Of a DNA stretch of 64,000 bases, positions 34,723 to 45,446 are shown piece by piece (the stretch's first letter is position 1; each line of letters opens with the position of its first letter). The notes below the pieces were generated by a model. That model saw only the letters and a list, made by a program, of their open reading frames with translations. It was not told where the DNA came from and ran no database searches. The stretch covers positions 1,598,894 through 1,662,893 of the forward strand of contig ML213504.1 of NCBI GenBank assembly GCA_004369045.1. The letters are read 5' to 3'. Source of the DNA: Heliocybe sulcata. Lineage: Eukaryota > Basidiomycota > Agaricomycetes > Gloeophyllales > Gloeophyllaceae. The position numbers and the translations under genes are program-made.

Positions 34723-35293
34723 CTATTTATTGTCTGAGTGACCGAGCGATTTGCCAGGCTGAACATGATCCCTGATGCGTTGTTTCTGGATGCAACATTC
34801 AGATGATCCATCCAATGAATAAGATGACATAGGGACATACCAGGACCTTCAGCTCTGGAAAGCCGCCCTCCACTTTCCGGTCCCACATAAGCTTGGGGTC
34901 CTGGGCGTCGAGGTAGAGCCACACACGGAAGCGGCCCGCTGTCTCGTCGGCGTTCATGGGCAGCAGGGTGATGGACTTTACGGTTGGCGGGGGGAAGGTG
35001 AGGAAGAGTTCAGTGGATACCCATGTTGCGCGGTGCAGCCTGGTCCGGGGACGTGAGTGCGGAAGGGTATTTGAAGTCAGGGAGCGTACCATCGACACTG
35101 CGACGAAGAGTGTAAACTTGAAGACGCTTGTGATGGATCATGGGCGGCTTACCCTGTCGCAGAATTCGATTGCGATGCTGGGTCCGGGCAGAGCGGGAGG
35201 AGCGATGAAGGTAGAAGGATCTAATAGATGGCTCTTGTCTGTAGTTTGGATTTCATTCTGCTGGCAAGGGACGCAGTCGACGGAGTCAGGCAT
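34723..35293 (-). CDS. Rdx-family (SelW/SelT-like) thioredoxin-fold protein with CxxC
   Basis: Thioredoxin-like protein of the selenoprotein W family. Fungal members carry Cys rather than selenocysteine. Four exons (35293-35153, 35097-35090, 35039-34841, 34785-34723) join in frame to 136 residues. The core reads SIAIEFCDRCRW, a CxxC redox pair, then LHRATWVSTELFLTFPPP, MNADETAGRFRVWLY, LMWDRKVEGGFPELKVLKQRIRDHVQPGKSLGHSDNK. The second exon is only 8 bases: it codes CysArg plus two bases of Trp, so it provides the second cysteine of CxxC. The flanking introns are about 50-55 bases with GT-AG borders. The start codon lies 96 bases from that of the divergent PPR gene. Confidence 0.93.
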
Positions 35294-35389
35294 TAGAAGA
35301 GCAGCGAGTGTTGAGGACCTAAGGCAAGATCGACGTCACGTGCATATATTTTCGGGTTGGTCCTGGACGTTGAACGTTGAGGGCGGCTC
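35294..35389. promoter_or_regulatory. 96-base bidirectional promoter region between Rdx and PPR genes
   Basis: The shortest divergent spacer in the window. It must carry both transcription starts, or one gene's start lies inside the other's transcript. Confidence 0.5.
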
Positions 35390-37198
35390 ATGTGGGATCT
35401 GGTCAGGGCCCGCGTCGCTGCCCGTCGTCCACGTCTAACTACATCGTCTCGTTCCTCCTCTGCCTGGGCCTGGCGCGTGCCCTTCTCTCACACGAACGAA
35501 CTCGCCGACAACCCGTCCGACGCCTCTTCTCCTGCTGCAGCCAGCACCCCACGGCGAACGCCCACCTACAAGGTCACTGATTTCCCAGTAGAGAGCGAGC
35601 CGAACCCGACCGACGTATGGGATCGCTACGCCGAGCTCGTCGCGACCGAGGGGCCGGAGAACATAGCCCCAGCGGTCCACCGCGTCGCCCTGCGCAAATC
35701 CGTGCCGGACAGGAGGATGATCCGCCTGGGGGCGCCAGGGATGAAGCGGGTCGTGTACGAGAACCGCATGCGCGCCGTCGTGCAGAACATGGACCGGGCG
35801 GGCAGCCAGGCCTCGCTAGACGACTACCACTTCATATTAACCCAGTTTGCGGCGGGGGGGCACTGTATGGGCTCCCGGCAGGTTCTGGCGGACATGATCG
35901 AGTCGGGCGTCGAGCCGACCGCCACGACGTTTGGGCTGGTCATGCAGGCGATTGCGCATCGGTTGTTTATAGCACGACGACCGGAGCAGCGGCCTGGGAT
36001 TATACATATGACCAAGAGAGTCTTGGACGAGGTGCTCGAGAAGATGTCGACGCGCGGTGTCCCGTGGACGTCGGCTAACATGGACTTGGCTATCCGTATT
36101 CTGCGCGAAACGACCGACCGGCAAGGCTACGAGAAGCTCCTGCGCGTCGCGTACGGGGTCGACATTCGCAATCCCGACCGGCTCGCTCTCGAATACGCCC
36201 AGACACCCAAGGACGCGGAATCGGGTCCCCTCCAGCTTTCTACTGCAGCCTTGAACACAACCATCGACACCCTCGGTCACATCGCGCCCACATCCCAACT
36301 CGTGGCCATGTTCGAGGCGCTCACGACGCCGCTGCCTGCAAGCAGACCGCAGCCCTCCTACGCGCTCGAAGAGGACGAAGAGGACTTTGGCGTTCCCCCG
36401 GACTCACAGACCGTCGGCAGGCCCCCGTGCGCGACGCCAAATACGGCGACATACACTATTCTGATGCAACACTTGACTTACCACAAGACGCTCCTCCGAC
36501 ATTATATGCTGCAGGTGATGCAGGCTGAGCATGACGTTGACAGACGTGTCTGCGGGTTGATAAATCGCGGTGTTGCCTTGGGGGAGATACCCGCGCACCA
36601 TGTCGCTGTCAACCGGGACATGATATCGGCTGTCTGGAGCCAGGCTGTGGGCAGGCGTAGTACGGCACTGATGAAATTTGTGTTGAAGATATGCCACAGA
36701 GCTCTCCGCAGGAAGAACGTCCACTTTCAGTATTACAGAGACCTCTGGTACAAGACGCAAGCCCAGCAGGCACTCGATGCCCCCACCCCATCGCCATCCG
36801 GCGACAGCGGTCCTACACCTTCTGCCACAGCGCCATCCTTGCACGATTCCCCACCGCCTTATTCCTATTCGGCGCCTCGGAAGTACCTCCATCTGAAGAC
36901 GCACCTGTGGGTCCTCGCGCGCGATATCAGAGAGATCGAGGTCCTGGCGCGCAAGGTGGACGCGGAAATTCAGCGTTGGGACGGGGTGGTGCGGGAGCGG
37001 CTCGGCGGGCGGGTGGCGAAGCAGCGCGCGGTGTATGTTTCGTCGGTCGGTCGGCCAGTGGTGGTGTCGCCGGAGCAGTGGAAGACGATTGTGGCGAGTC
37101 CGGATAGGGAGCGCTTGCTTGATGAGGAGGACGTCAAGCGGTGGGAGGAGGAGAGGAAAGCAAAGGACGAATCTACGCGTGGGGCTGGAGATGGGTAG
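35390..37198 (+). CDS. Pentatricopeptide-repeat-like mitochondrial protein
   Basis: One uninterrupted exon of 602 residues. The N-terminus (MWDLVRARVAARRPRLTTSSRSSS) is basic and Ser-rich and should direct import into mitochondria. PPR-like helical repeats follow: DDYHFILTQFAAGGHCMGSRQVLADMIESGVEPTATTFGLVMQAIA, then SANMDLAIRILRETTDRQGYEKLL, STAALNTTIDTLGHI and NTATYTILMQHLTYHK. The C-terminal part is a Pro-rich linker plus a charged helix (YLHLKTHLWVLARDIREIEVLARKVDAEI). The repeats are divergent, so I cannot assign an RNA target. A role in mitochondrial transcript maturation or translation is the usual one for the family. Confidence 0.8.
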   Translation: MWDLVRARVAARRPRLTTSSRSSSAWAWRVPFSHTNELADNPSDASSPAAASTPRRTPTYKVTDFPVESEPNPTDVWDRYAELVATEGPENIAPAVHRVALRKSVPDRRMIRLGAPGMKRVVYENRMRAVVQNMDRAGSQASLDDYHFILTQFAAGGHCMGSRQVLADMIESGVEPTATTFGLVMQAIAHRLFIARRPEQRPGIIHMTKRVLDEVLEKMSTRGVPWTSANMDLAIRILRETTDRQGYEKLLRVAYGVDIRNPDRLALEYAQTPKDAESGPLQLSTAALNTTIDTLGHIAPTSQLVAMFEALTTPLPASRPQPSYALEEDEEDFGVPPDSQTVGRPPCATPNTATYTILMQHLTYHKTLLRHYMLQVMQAEHDVDRRVCGLINRGVALGEIPAHHVAVNRDMISAVWSQAVGRRSTALMKFVLKICHRALRRKNVHFQYYRDLWYKTQAQQALDAPTPSPSGDSGPTPSATAPSLHDSPPPYSYSAPRKYLHLKTHLWVLARDIREIEVLARKVDAEIQRWDGVVRERLGGRVAKQRAVYVSSVGRPVVVSPEQWKTIVASPDRERLLDEEDVKRWEEERKAKDESTRGAGDG

Positions 37199-37629
37199 CT
37201 TCAATCTGGGTGGGTACGCGTTGTTGGGGCGAAGGTTGGGTATTTATGTGCTTATTTATGTGAGTCTTGGATGAAGTGCGATGGAATGACTCTGACTATT
37301 CTGCGTCTAGTATCGTTGTCATAGACGCATCTTCAGTCGTTCAATGCTCCTCCTTGGAATGTGGGGGCTTCGGGAAACAAAAAGTAAACTATGCGCATAT
37401 AGTCCGCTACGATATTGGTATGGGGAGATACTCTCGGACAAAAGCACGTACCACCTAATACACAGAAGATGTACGCTGTACTGACGATCATGTATATATT
37501 ACTTATGCTAGAGGATCCACGTGATTGACAGGCGTTAGACGTTTTCCTGTCAACGCGTCGTGGCGGGATTCTCCAGCGATCCCAAACCTACTCTCCTCCG
37601 AACCGTTCAGTACCGCAGCCGCCAACGCC
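37199..37629. other. Intergenic between PPR gene and intronless unknown gene
   Basis: Contains the 3' end of the PPR gene and the upstream region of the next plus-strand gene. No other signal seen. Confidence 0.4.
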
Positions 37630-38745
37630 ATGGATTGTTTCACCCCGTCGCCCAAACTCCAAAAGTACTCCAGAGACACCGTCCGCAGACGCGACCGCTC
37701 TGATTTTCTGGTGCCCCATGAATCTAGTATAGAGCGTCCCGTCAGGCGCCTGCAGCTGCTCCAACGCCTGGCACTCGACATGAACGACGAAGAGCAGAGC
37801 GCGGAGACGCTCTTCCGGACGTTCGACCTCAGCATCGACGGCGGCGCGTCGGAGGACGGCTTGGCAGCGCTGTTCTGCGGCAGCCCGAGGACGCGTGGGG
37901 AAGGAGGCGAGGCTGCGGACAACGCGTACCTATCGACGCCCATGCGGATGAAGTACTTCCCGACGCTGAGCCCTACTATCTTGAGAATGCTGCTCCGCTC
38001 CCCGTCAGAGTATTCGCCTTCGGCAGCGTCGGCTGGGCACAAGTCGGCGGCGGCGTCGGTGGGCGGGTCTGAGCTGCTGTCAGGTAATGAACAGGAGGCG
38101 GAAGAGCGTTTCTGGCTCACTGGAGGTTCTCCTGGCTCCGATCGATCTAAGCCGCGTCGTCTCTCGACACAAACCACTGGTATGCCGCTCACGCCGCCAC
38201 CCAGCGCCCGTCTCCCCGGCTCTGACAAGTTCTCGCTGTCGACTCCCGAAAGGATGCAAGAAACCGACATCACCGATATGATCGACGACCCGCGATACGC
38301 TGTTGACTCGTCTGCGCCTGCCCTCACTCTCACGGCAGCCTCTTCCCCGCGTCCCGGCGACGCCTCCGTCCTGGATCGCGACCGCACCCGGCAATACCCT
38401 CTGTTGTCCCCGACGACGCTCCGGCACTTCCTCTACGTCATCGAAGAGCTCAAACGCACGCATGACAGCCACGAAACCCTATGTGCCTCTGTCTCCGCCC
38501 CAGCCGCTCTGAGTGCCTCCCCGTGCAAGCGTCGCCCTCCCGCCCCCGACCTGCAGCATGAGTCAGCTCTGAACCAGGAGTTCGCGGCTCTCCTCCTGGC
38601 GCAAGCTATCGACGAAGAAGAGCACGCCTCGGAGCTCCGCAGGCTCGCTGACCGTCTTGAGAGGATCGCCTTGACGCGCCGCCGGCTGGCCGGCGTGACG
38701 ATTGCGAAGACCGCGGGCATGAGCGGCCAGTCGAAACGAGAGTGA
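37630..38745 (+). CDS. Intronless protein of unknown function
   Basis: An open frame of 371 codons from ATG 37630; the frame is open 35 codons further upstream without an ATG. I do not recognise a domain. Visible features: a basic N-terminus MDCFTPSPKLQKYSRDTVRRRDRSDFLVP, Ser/Pro-rich disordered middle with several SP/TP sites (TPPPS, LSTPERMQETD, YPLLSPTTLRHF), and a C-terminal helical segment LLLAQAIDEEEHASELRRLADRLERIALTRRRL that could be a coiled coil. The coding-like base use and unbroken length support a real gene; multiple SP/TP sites suggest phosphorylation. Confidence 0.7.
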   Translation: MDCFTPSPKLQKYSRDTVRRRDRSDFLVPHESSIERPVRRLQLLQRLALDMNDEEQSAETLFRTFDLSIDGGASEDGLAALFCGSPRTRGEGGEAADNAYLSTPMRMKYFPTLSPTILRMLLRSPSEYSPSAASAGHKSAAASVGGSELLSGNEQEAEERFWLTGGSPGSDRSKPRRLSTQTTGMPLTPPPSARLPGSDKFSLSTPERMQETDITDMIDDPRYAVDSSAPALTLTAASSPRPGDASVLDRDRTRQYPLLSPTTLRHFLYVIEELKRTHDSHETLCASVSAPAALSASPCKRRPPAPDLQHESALNQEFAALLLAQAIDEEEHASELRRLADRLERIALTRRRLAGVTIAKTAGMSGQSKRE

Positions 38746-39083
38746 GTGTTGGGCTGCAGGGGCATGACGAGCGATGGAGTTGATCTTGTTTAGGTGCTTT
38801 GTCCTTCTCTGAATTCGGGGCTTCACAACATCTCCCTTGAGGTCCAACGTGTCAAGACGGACTGCGACCCACTTGCTCTACCTACTGTCGAACGTACTCT
38901 CCACAGAAAGGGGCTGTCTACGGTGGCAATGGGCTCGAGGTCCCGTCCAGCAGTATATATGCTACATGAGTCGTTCAATGTATAGAGCCCGTGACCCTGC
39001 GTGTGTATGCGATGCAAAGTCCTTGATGCGTCGTAAAAGTGAAAGCAAACAACTGAAGCAGTAAGTAATCCGACTCCACCCGT
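38746..39083. other. Intergenic between convergent genes
   Basis: 3' ends of the intronless unknown gene and Pch2. Nothing else seen. Confidence 0.4.
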
Positions 39084-41034
39084 TCACTGCTCGAACTTCC
39101 CCTTCTCCAGCGCATGTGTGTCAACCACCTTCTCCATGGCGTCGAGCCACGTCTCCACGTCAGTGCCTCCTCCGTTCTTCTTCGCATTGCCGTTGACCCC
39201 GTTTGGAGCACTCAGGCCGGCAGTAGATATACCAATACCGATACCAATGTACCGCGCGTGCGCGAGCACAGGAAGGCGGCGGAGGGCACGGCCTGACATG
39301 CCCTGTTCCTATATGCGCGTAAGTCAGCAAGATTGCAGGAAGCGAGGTGATGGACGTACGCGGCACCGCTGCGCGAGCTTCAGCAGTCTGAGACCGACGA
39401 GCTTGTTCCGGTCTCGTCTGCTGACCTCTTCTTGTCCCTCGCCATCTCCATTTAGTTGAGGAGAGAGGTATGCGGACGTGCGCTCGTATAGTTGCGCCTG
39501 TGTTCGGGTCGGGACGTCCTGGGGCAAAGCAGCAAATTAGAAGGACGGACGTGAGTGAGGTAGAGAGTATAGAGGGACGTACAACATCACGGACGATCCC
39601 CTTCCGTACGAGTTCGTTGAGACAGCTCCGGAGGATGTCGTAGATGGCTTCGCGGGGCGGGAGGTCGATATACTGGATGATATCTGCGCGATCGACGAAC
39701 GCCGAGTCTGGATAAACACTGCCATGTCAGCTGGGATGGAGTTTGCCAGGAGATGGAGAGGTTTACCAATTGCTTTTGCGAGGTTGCTTGTGGACATGAT
39801 GAGGACGTTTTTGCGGTGTTTCAGTTTGTCCAGCTGGGTGAGGAGGGCGTTGACGACCTATAATAGTGTGAGATACGTTTAGGAGAGGTAAGTTGATACC
39901 GCAAAACAGAACTTACCCGCAGACCATCTGAAGGCTCTGTGCCAGCCATTGCTCCTGCCCGCGCAGCTGTCAGCGACTCAACCTCATCTGTAAAGACATG
40001 TGAGCACCCCGTGACAAAGGACAGAAGTCCGTGAGCGCCAAGACATACCGATAAGAACTACAACAAAAGTCTCCTCATCCTCCACCATCTCCTGAATACT
40101 GCTGAAGAGTCGTTGAACGAGCTTACCGCTCTCTGAGAACCATCTGGAGAAGAGAGAATGGGAGTTTATTTCGAGAAGGCGGGAGTGAGGGTATCTGTAG
40201 AGGTAGAAGTGGCATATAATTAGGAGGCGGCGTTTATTGACACTGGACCCATGCGTGGCATACCGGTGCGAGAGTCGTATTGACAGCTTCTGCGCAAGGG
40301 CGCGGCATAGCGAGGTTTTACCGGTTCCTGGAGGGCCGTGTAGCAGGACGACCCGATTCCAAGAGACAACGTTGACTGTTTAAAAAATGTTCAGCAGGCA
40401 CGTCGCACGGGGAAGAGTACAGCAGCTCACAATCAACTTCGGCATCGCTAAACACCACCGTGGCATAGATATAATCGAGCAGCCGTCCCTTCACATCCCC
40501 CTCGTATATCAGGCTATCCCACAGCCCTTCCCAGTCCCGACTGGGCAACTCGCACACGCTCGCAGACATCACCTCCTCCTCGCCTCCCCTCCCGCCTCCA
40601 TCGAACTCTTCGAATGCATCCGAGTCAGTGGGCTGGTACACGTGTATTTGCAGCGCGCAGTCTTCAATGGGGAGGGATGAGGATGTAGAGGAGGAGAGGA
40701 GCGTGGCTGGGGGCTCGGCTGCGACAATGCGCTCGATGGATGTCGAGAGCACGGGGTGGTCTTCCCAGCCCGTTAGTGTCGAAGGAAGGTAGATGTGTGA
40801 GAGGGAGGTGGTTAGGTAGTTATGCACGAGATTCCGGATGGTGTCGAAGCGGGCTGTAGCAGTGGGTGCTATCCTCACCTCAACTATGGCGTATCAGCGG
40901 TCGGTTGTTGGAGTGAATATATGCGCCTCACTGTGTACTGGCCAGATCGCCCTGGGCTGCGCTGCTTTTGAAGGAGTATTGGAGGCTCCCGCGCGAGAGG
41001 GAGAGGTCATCATCACGTCGAGCTCGTCGGCCAT
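39084..41034 (-). CDS. pch2: Pachytene checkpoint AAA+ ATPase Pch2/TRIP13
   Basis: Ring ATPase that remodels HORMA-domain proteins (Hop1, Mad2) in meiosis and the spindle checkpoint. Multi-exon. N-terminal region MADELDVMM, then [11 protein letters not shown] and [22 protein letters not shown], which leads into the AAA core. Walker A is [21 protein letters not shown], followed by [23 protein letters not shown] and Walker B VVVLIDEVESLT. Sensor 1 lies in [14 protein letters not shown], the Arg finger in [14 protein letters not shown], then [18 protein letters not shown]; the C-terminal lid has [21 protein letters not shown]-binding and hydrolysis residues are all present. A basidiomycete-type Gly/Asn-rich insertion interrupts the lid region. 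Confidence 0.95.
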
Positions 41035-41628
41035 GGTGGCGATGGTGGCAGACACAAAAGAGTTACACGGAAGGCACGCGACTGCAACGCGTCCGAAAGA
41101 CTGGACGACCAAACAACGCGTGAATAAAGTTCGCCACGTGACGGCGTCATTGCCACACTCGGGGACTCTTACAGTTCGTCAGTTATCAGAATGCTTTGTT
41201 GTCGGGATGAATGATGTGTGCCGCGTTTCGTCCAGTTCCATCACATTCTATAGTACGCACATTCAGTAAAGTCTTCGGTTTATATGCCCTCATTACTAAA
41301 ATGAGCACATAGACATGTCACTCGTGCGCGTTGCGGCGCTAACCATTGCATCGACATAGAGCATACATTGTTAGGATATTTTATTGCGACGGAGTGCCTG
41401 AGATTGCACTCGGTTCCGACCGCTGTGGCCGAATCTCTCTCTCATAGGCGGCCAAGCCGGCGTGCTTTCACCGTCATCTTGGAGAATATTGCAGTCGTCC
41501 TATGCTCTGATTTCTCTGCCCTTAAGACTGGAATGCCAATACCATATAGAATAATTTGAATGGGCTGCTGTGGCTTGTCCATTGGGAGCTTTGGACAATT
41601 CTCTATGCTAGATTCGAAGCTCGATAGT
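41035..41628. other. Intergenic between Pch2 and methyltransferase genes
   Basis: Pch2 promoter region and the 3' end of the TPMT-like gene (both minus strand). No gene seen. Confidence 0.4.
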
Positions 41629-42546
41629 CTACTTTCTTCTCCAAACAGCCAGCCTATCGCGCCCTACATGACTCGGCATGGAATTCTTGGGGACCTCATC
41701 CAGGACCTTCTCCCATCTATCCCCGAGCACCTCTTCGTAGTGTTCATATTCTACGTAATGCGGAGGTCCTTGCGTGTCCTTCGACTGATCCATAGGGAAC
41801 ATCAAAGTGATCAGATAGCCTCCGGGTTTGAGCAGGTCGGCCATCTTTCGGGCCCACTCTGGCCGCCTTGCAGGAGGGATCGCAACGAAGAACCTTAAGA
41901 GATGGGTTAGACGTGGACTGCCTCGGGAGGGCAGGTGTTACTTACGTGTAGTCGTATATGAGATCGAATCGTTCGTTATTTGGTACAGAGTACTCAAAGA
42001 AGTCAAGGGTTTGGAACTCCACCTTCCCGTTCGGAAGCGGCGGGAGAGTCCCTAGATATCTGCAAACATATACGCCATATTAGACTCCATGATCGTGAAT
42101 TGAAACCCGGGATACCTTACTCCCTCGCGGCCTGCATCGCAGTCGGAGATATGTCCGCTCCAACCGTGTCCAATGCCAGTGAAGAGGCAATAAATATAGC
42201 GTCATATCCCTGCAGATTGCAAGCTTCAATACGGTAACATGATGGCAATATTCATCCACCTACCTTGCCACATCCTGGAACAAAGGCCCTTCCGGACCTC
42301 GGCAGAGGAACTTGGTTCTGTTCAACCAGGTCCCGAAGGGGAGGCTGAACTTCGCCCGCATCCCATGGAGTAACATTCTCTTTCCTGATCAGACCGACGT
42401 TAGATCAGTCTTCTACAAGCACCTTTATGAGTTCCAGGTACAGACCATGCTTTATCCCATGCCCCAACTGGGTCCTCTGCAATCAGTTGTTTGATCCTTG
42501 TCATCCCAGGGATATTCGCGATAGGGCTGTTCGTGCTGGTTGTCAT
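41629..42546 (-). CDS. TPMT-family thiol methyltransferase
   Basis: SAM-dependent methyltransferase of the TPMT family; fungal and plant members methylate thiols or halides. Multi-exon. It begins MTTSTNSPIANIPGMTRIKQLIAEDPVGAWDKAW, then NVTPWDAGEVQPPLRDLVE, motif I [98 protein letters not shown] and RDRLAVWRRK at the end. The VPGCGKGYD and PWD.G.P.P signatures place it in the family. Substrate cannot be decided from the sequence. Confidence 0.92.
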
Positions 42547-45446
42547 TTCGATGTAAGTTTACTGCGGTAAAATCGAGCTATTTAGTAAGTAAAACTTGGC
42601 AGTCAAGTGAAGCTGGCTTTTATGCCCTAGTATTCTTGTTGAGTAATTGAGTGTCGGCCTCTCGGGCGGCTGACAATACGAAGGTATTGAGGCTGACCGC
42701 GACAACGAATACTGTAGCTAAATTAGGGAACTGGCTTACTGCTTCGGGTACATGCCCGACCTCGGAATCCCGCGGCTGTTGCAGGGCACCGCCGATGGAT
42801 ATCTTGCGCACTGACCGGGACCATGGATATTCAGCTGGCTGTGGTACTCGTTCGATTACCCAGAGGACGACGACTTGGCAACCGCACCCCAGCGAAACTT
42901 GAAGCTTGATCTGGCAATTCTCGCGCTCCGGCTCTTCTGGGATTGCCCTTTGAAAAGGAAAAGGTCAAAGACCGAGGATGAAACGATAGCTAGACCAACT
43001 ATACTCCTACTCGTGTCCGGAAGCTACCACCGGATGGTCAAGCAAAGTCGTATTCTTGTGGCGGAACAGGCGAGAAGAAGTGATGGCGTCTTGCAACATC
43101 ATGGGTGTCTCTCTTGCCTGCTCAGCTCCGCCAGTCGCAAATGATGTACAGATTCTGTTCTCCAGAATACCCCGCCTGGATGGATTTTGTCCCTTGCAGA
43201 AGCTGATATCATGGTCCTTCGACCAGGATATGAATGCTTCTCGTATCTTCCCGTCTGCTCTTCCATGCATTCTAAACCGGGACCGGCACCTCGGAGCCTG
43301 ATAATTTCGCAAGGATATGTGCGACAGAAGGATTGAGTCTGCCATAACATTGCCTTTCGCAGCAGACTTCGCGCTGAAACGCTCGTGGTAATATCCCTAC
43401 GTATTCTGTGCGCCCCCTTTACGTCTGCGACACCGGCGCTGAACCTGGGTCACTATCTCAAAGATAGATTATGGCGGCTGCTATGTAGTCCCATGATCTC
43501 TCAGGGAGCTTGCTCTAAGGCGGTCTTCTCTGGTAAGTTATACCATGACCTCGGCTCCTTTGGCATCACTGGCACGGGACCAGTAGGGCCGATAGACTCG
43601 TTGCGGTCTGCTACTCGGCGCGTCTTTCCGGAAATACGGCGGAGCCCACTTCGACTCCAATGGGGACAGACAACTCTGCAATGGCAGCAGCTACTGACTC
43701 AAGATAGGAATAAGCGCAGAAATGTTTACTCTGTTCGGATGCCCTTCTAGACTTCAATGGCGTTCAGAGCCATCCTGGATCCCGTCCCTATTGCCTGCAC
43801 ACTCCCATAGAAATGGCATGCTCACACTCGTATACGTAACATTCCGTGCTGTGAAATACGTATTGTCGCGCAATCGGCCGGCTAACAGTGGCCAGCAGAC
43901 ATTCTGGAATCGTTCGACTCTGAGCCAGCGCGTAGACCGCTTAGGAGAGTATACCCATTCCCCGGCGGTGGATGTGAATATCCCGACATGGCTGGGTCCT
44001 GCATGGCTTTCGCCCTCGGCCGAGCTCGGAGTCTCAAAGTATTGAGGGTATGCGAAATATCATGCACAACGGCAACTCCGCTTGTCAAAGCGTCGTATCT
44101 CGGCAATGTTTTCGACTAGCAGTCTGGCTCCATATGTCCCGATAGCTTGCATTTTCCGTAGGCCCCACCAGTCCGTCAACATACTTTGCGTATCTATATG
44201 AGTTATTAGACAGATGAACAAGACTTCTATATATAAATGATGGAGAATCAAAGCTTCTCTTCGAATTCGTAACGCCACAAAGCTCTCGGATAGTTCGCGA
44301 ACACAAGTACCGCATCGAGATAAAGTCAAATTGAGTGACCGGTTTAATATGCCATGGGTCCTCGAGGTCACGATGGGAAATCCCGAACATGCGCATGCAG
44401 GGCTATGTAAAGGGGTGAAACGGAGACTGTTCCGCCTTGACCCACGAGTGGGCAACTCAGATTAGGGCTAGATCCACCTCACACCGAGTAACATTGTCCC
44501 CGCCGCCATGATCATATCAGAACCAGAACCTTATCCAACAATTATGGATAACTCGGGGCGAGAAACTAGGCAAGACGCTCCGGCCGATGTTGGCCTATGG
44601 CACGCACAAATGCCGAGATTTGTCCTTGACGCACCCGGATCTTCGTCATCTAATCAGAGGAGCTTGCTTTCGATGGCCTTCACACGAGAAGGGTTTAACT
44701 TCACCGACGTGAGCTAACAAAGTTATGTTTCGGGGCCAATACCCTGGGCAGACTCTCAGGCTGTGGAGTCGTTATTCTGGATTCCCTGTGTCAGTCGCGC
44801 GGACATGTGCAGCGCAAAATCGATCACTTATTACCTTGGAACATTGCATCGGCTCAGGACCCGCTTTCATGCACACATTGTAGACCTGGACTGTTCATTG
44901 GGACTACACTGATTTAGCCTGTCTCTGTTTGATCGGGACACACGGATGCGCAGTGGCATTGTTCCTACATCAAAAGCATCTCCATCTCGGTCTTAACCGC
45001 ACCGCGGGGAGCTATGAAAGCAGTTGGACGGCGCAACCATGAATATATCCACTGCGGAAGGCTGCCTGGAAGACGAGTCTTTGTTAATCCTTGAATCGGA
45101 ACGGAGCGAGACAGCGCTTACTGAAGGCATGCCAATTTTACAACTAAGGTTCGAGGAACATGTTTAGCGCAGTGAACTAAAGGGGAGCGTGATCTCCTGG
45201 TGACTTACTTTGCCTCCGGACCGAGTTGAAAGCACTCGCGGGAGATATCCCTCCACAAGTGGACAGTCGAACCTAGACTGGGCATAGTTCGCGTACCGGT
45301 GATGCGCGGTTCCGCTCCGCGTAATTCAGTGCTATAGTCATGTTCATTATTCCGGGTATCTCTGCATACAGTATGTGTTGCGGGGTATCCAATGATTGAT
45401 GAATGAAGAACGAAGGTGATCATCCCACAAATAACATGCCAAATTG
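42547..45446. other. Gene-poor 2.9 kb with possible coding relics
   Basis: No complete gene. The plus strand near 42830-43000 has an open stretch with WIFSWLWYSFDYPEDDD-like and DLAILALRLFWDCPLK-like segments that I cannot place. The minus strand at about 44085-44396 has a stretch resembling part of a LaeA-type methyltransferase (see separate entry). Base composition is lower in GC than in the flanking genes. No terminal repeats were found. Confidence 0.4.
44085..44470 (-). pseudogene. Possible LaeA-like methyltransferase relic
   Basis: In the minus strand the sequence reads HRDLEDPW followed by TQFDFISMRYLCSRTIREL, which resembles the (DDLEEPWTF..)FDYIH.R.L..SI.D segment of fungal LaeA-type SAM methyltransferases. 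A stretch translating EVDLALI just upstream (about 44455) could be the GIDLSPIQ motif. I find neither a convincing SAM-binding motif I nor the C-terminal WPKD block in continuation, so at best this is a fragment. Chance similarity is quite possible. Confidence 0.25.

Noticed and set aside
37503-38387. Minus-strand open frame of 294 codons
   Set aside because: Lies opposite the longer plus-strand frame 37630-38745. Neither has a known domain, but the plus-strand one is longer and has coding-like base use and a plausible start.
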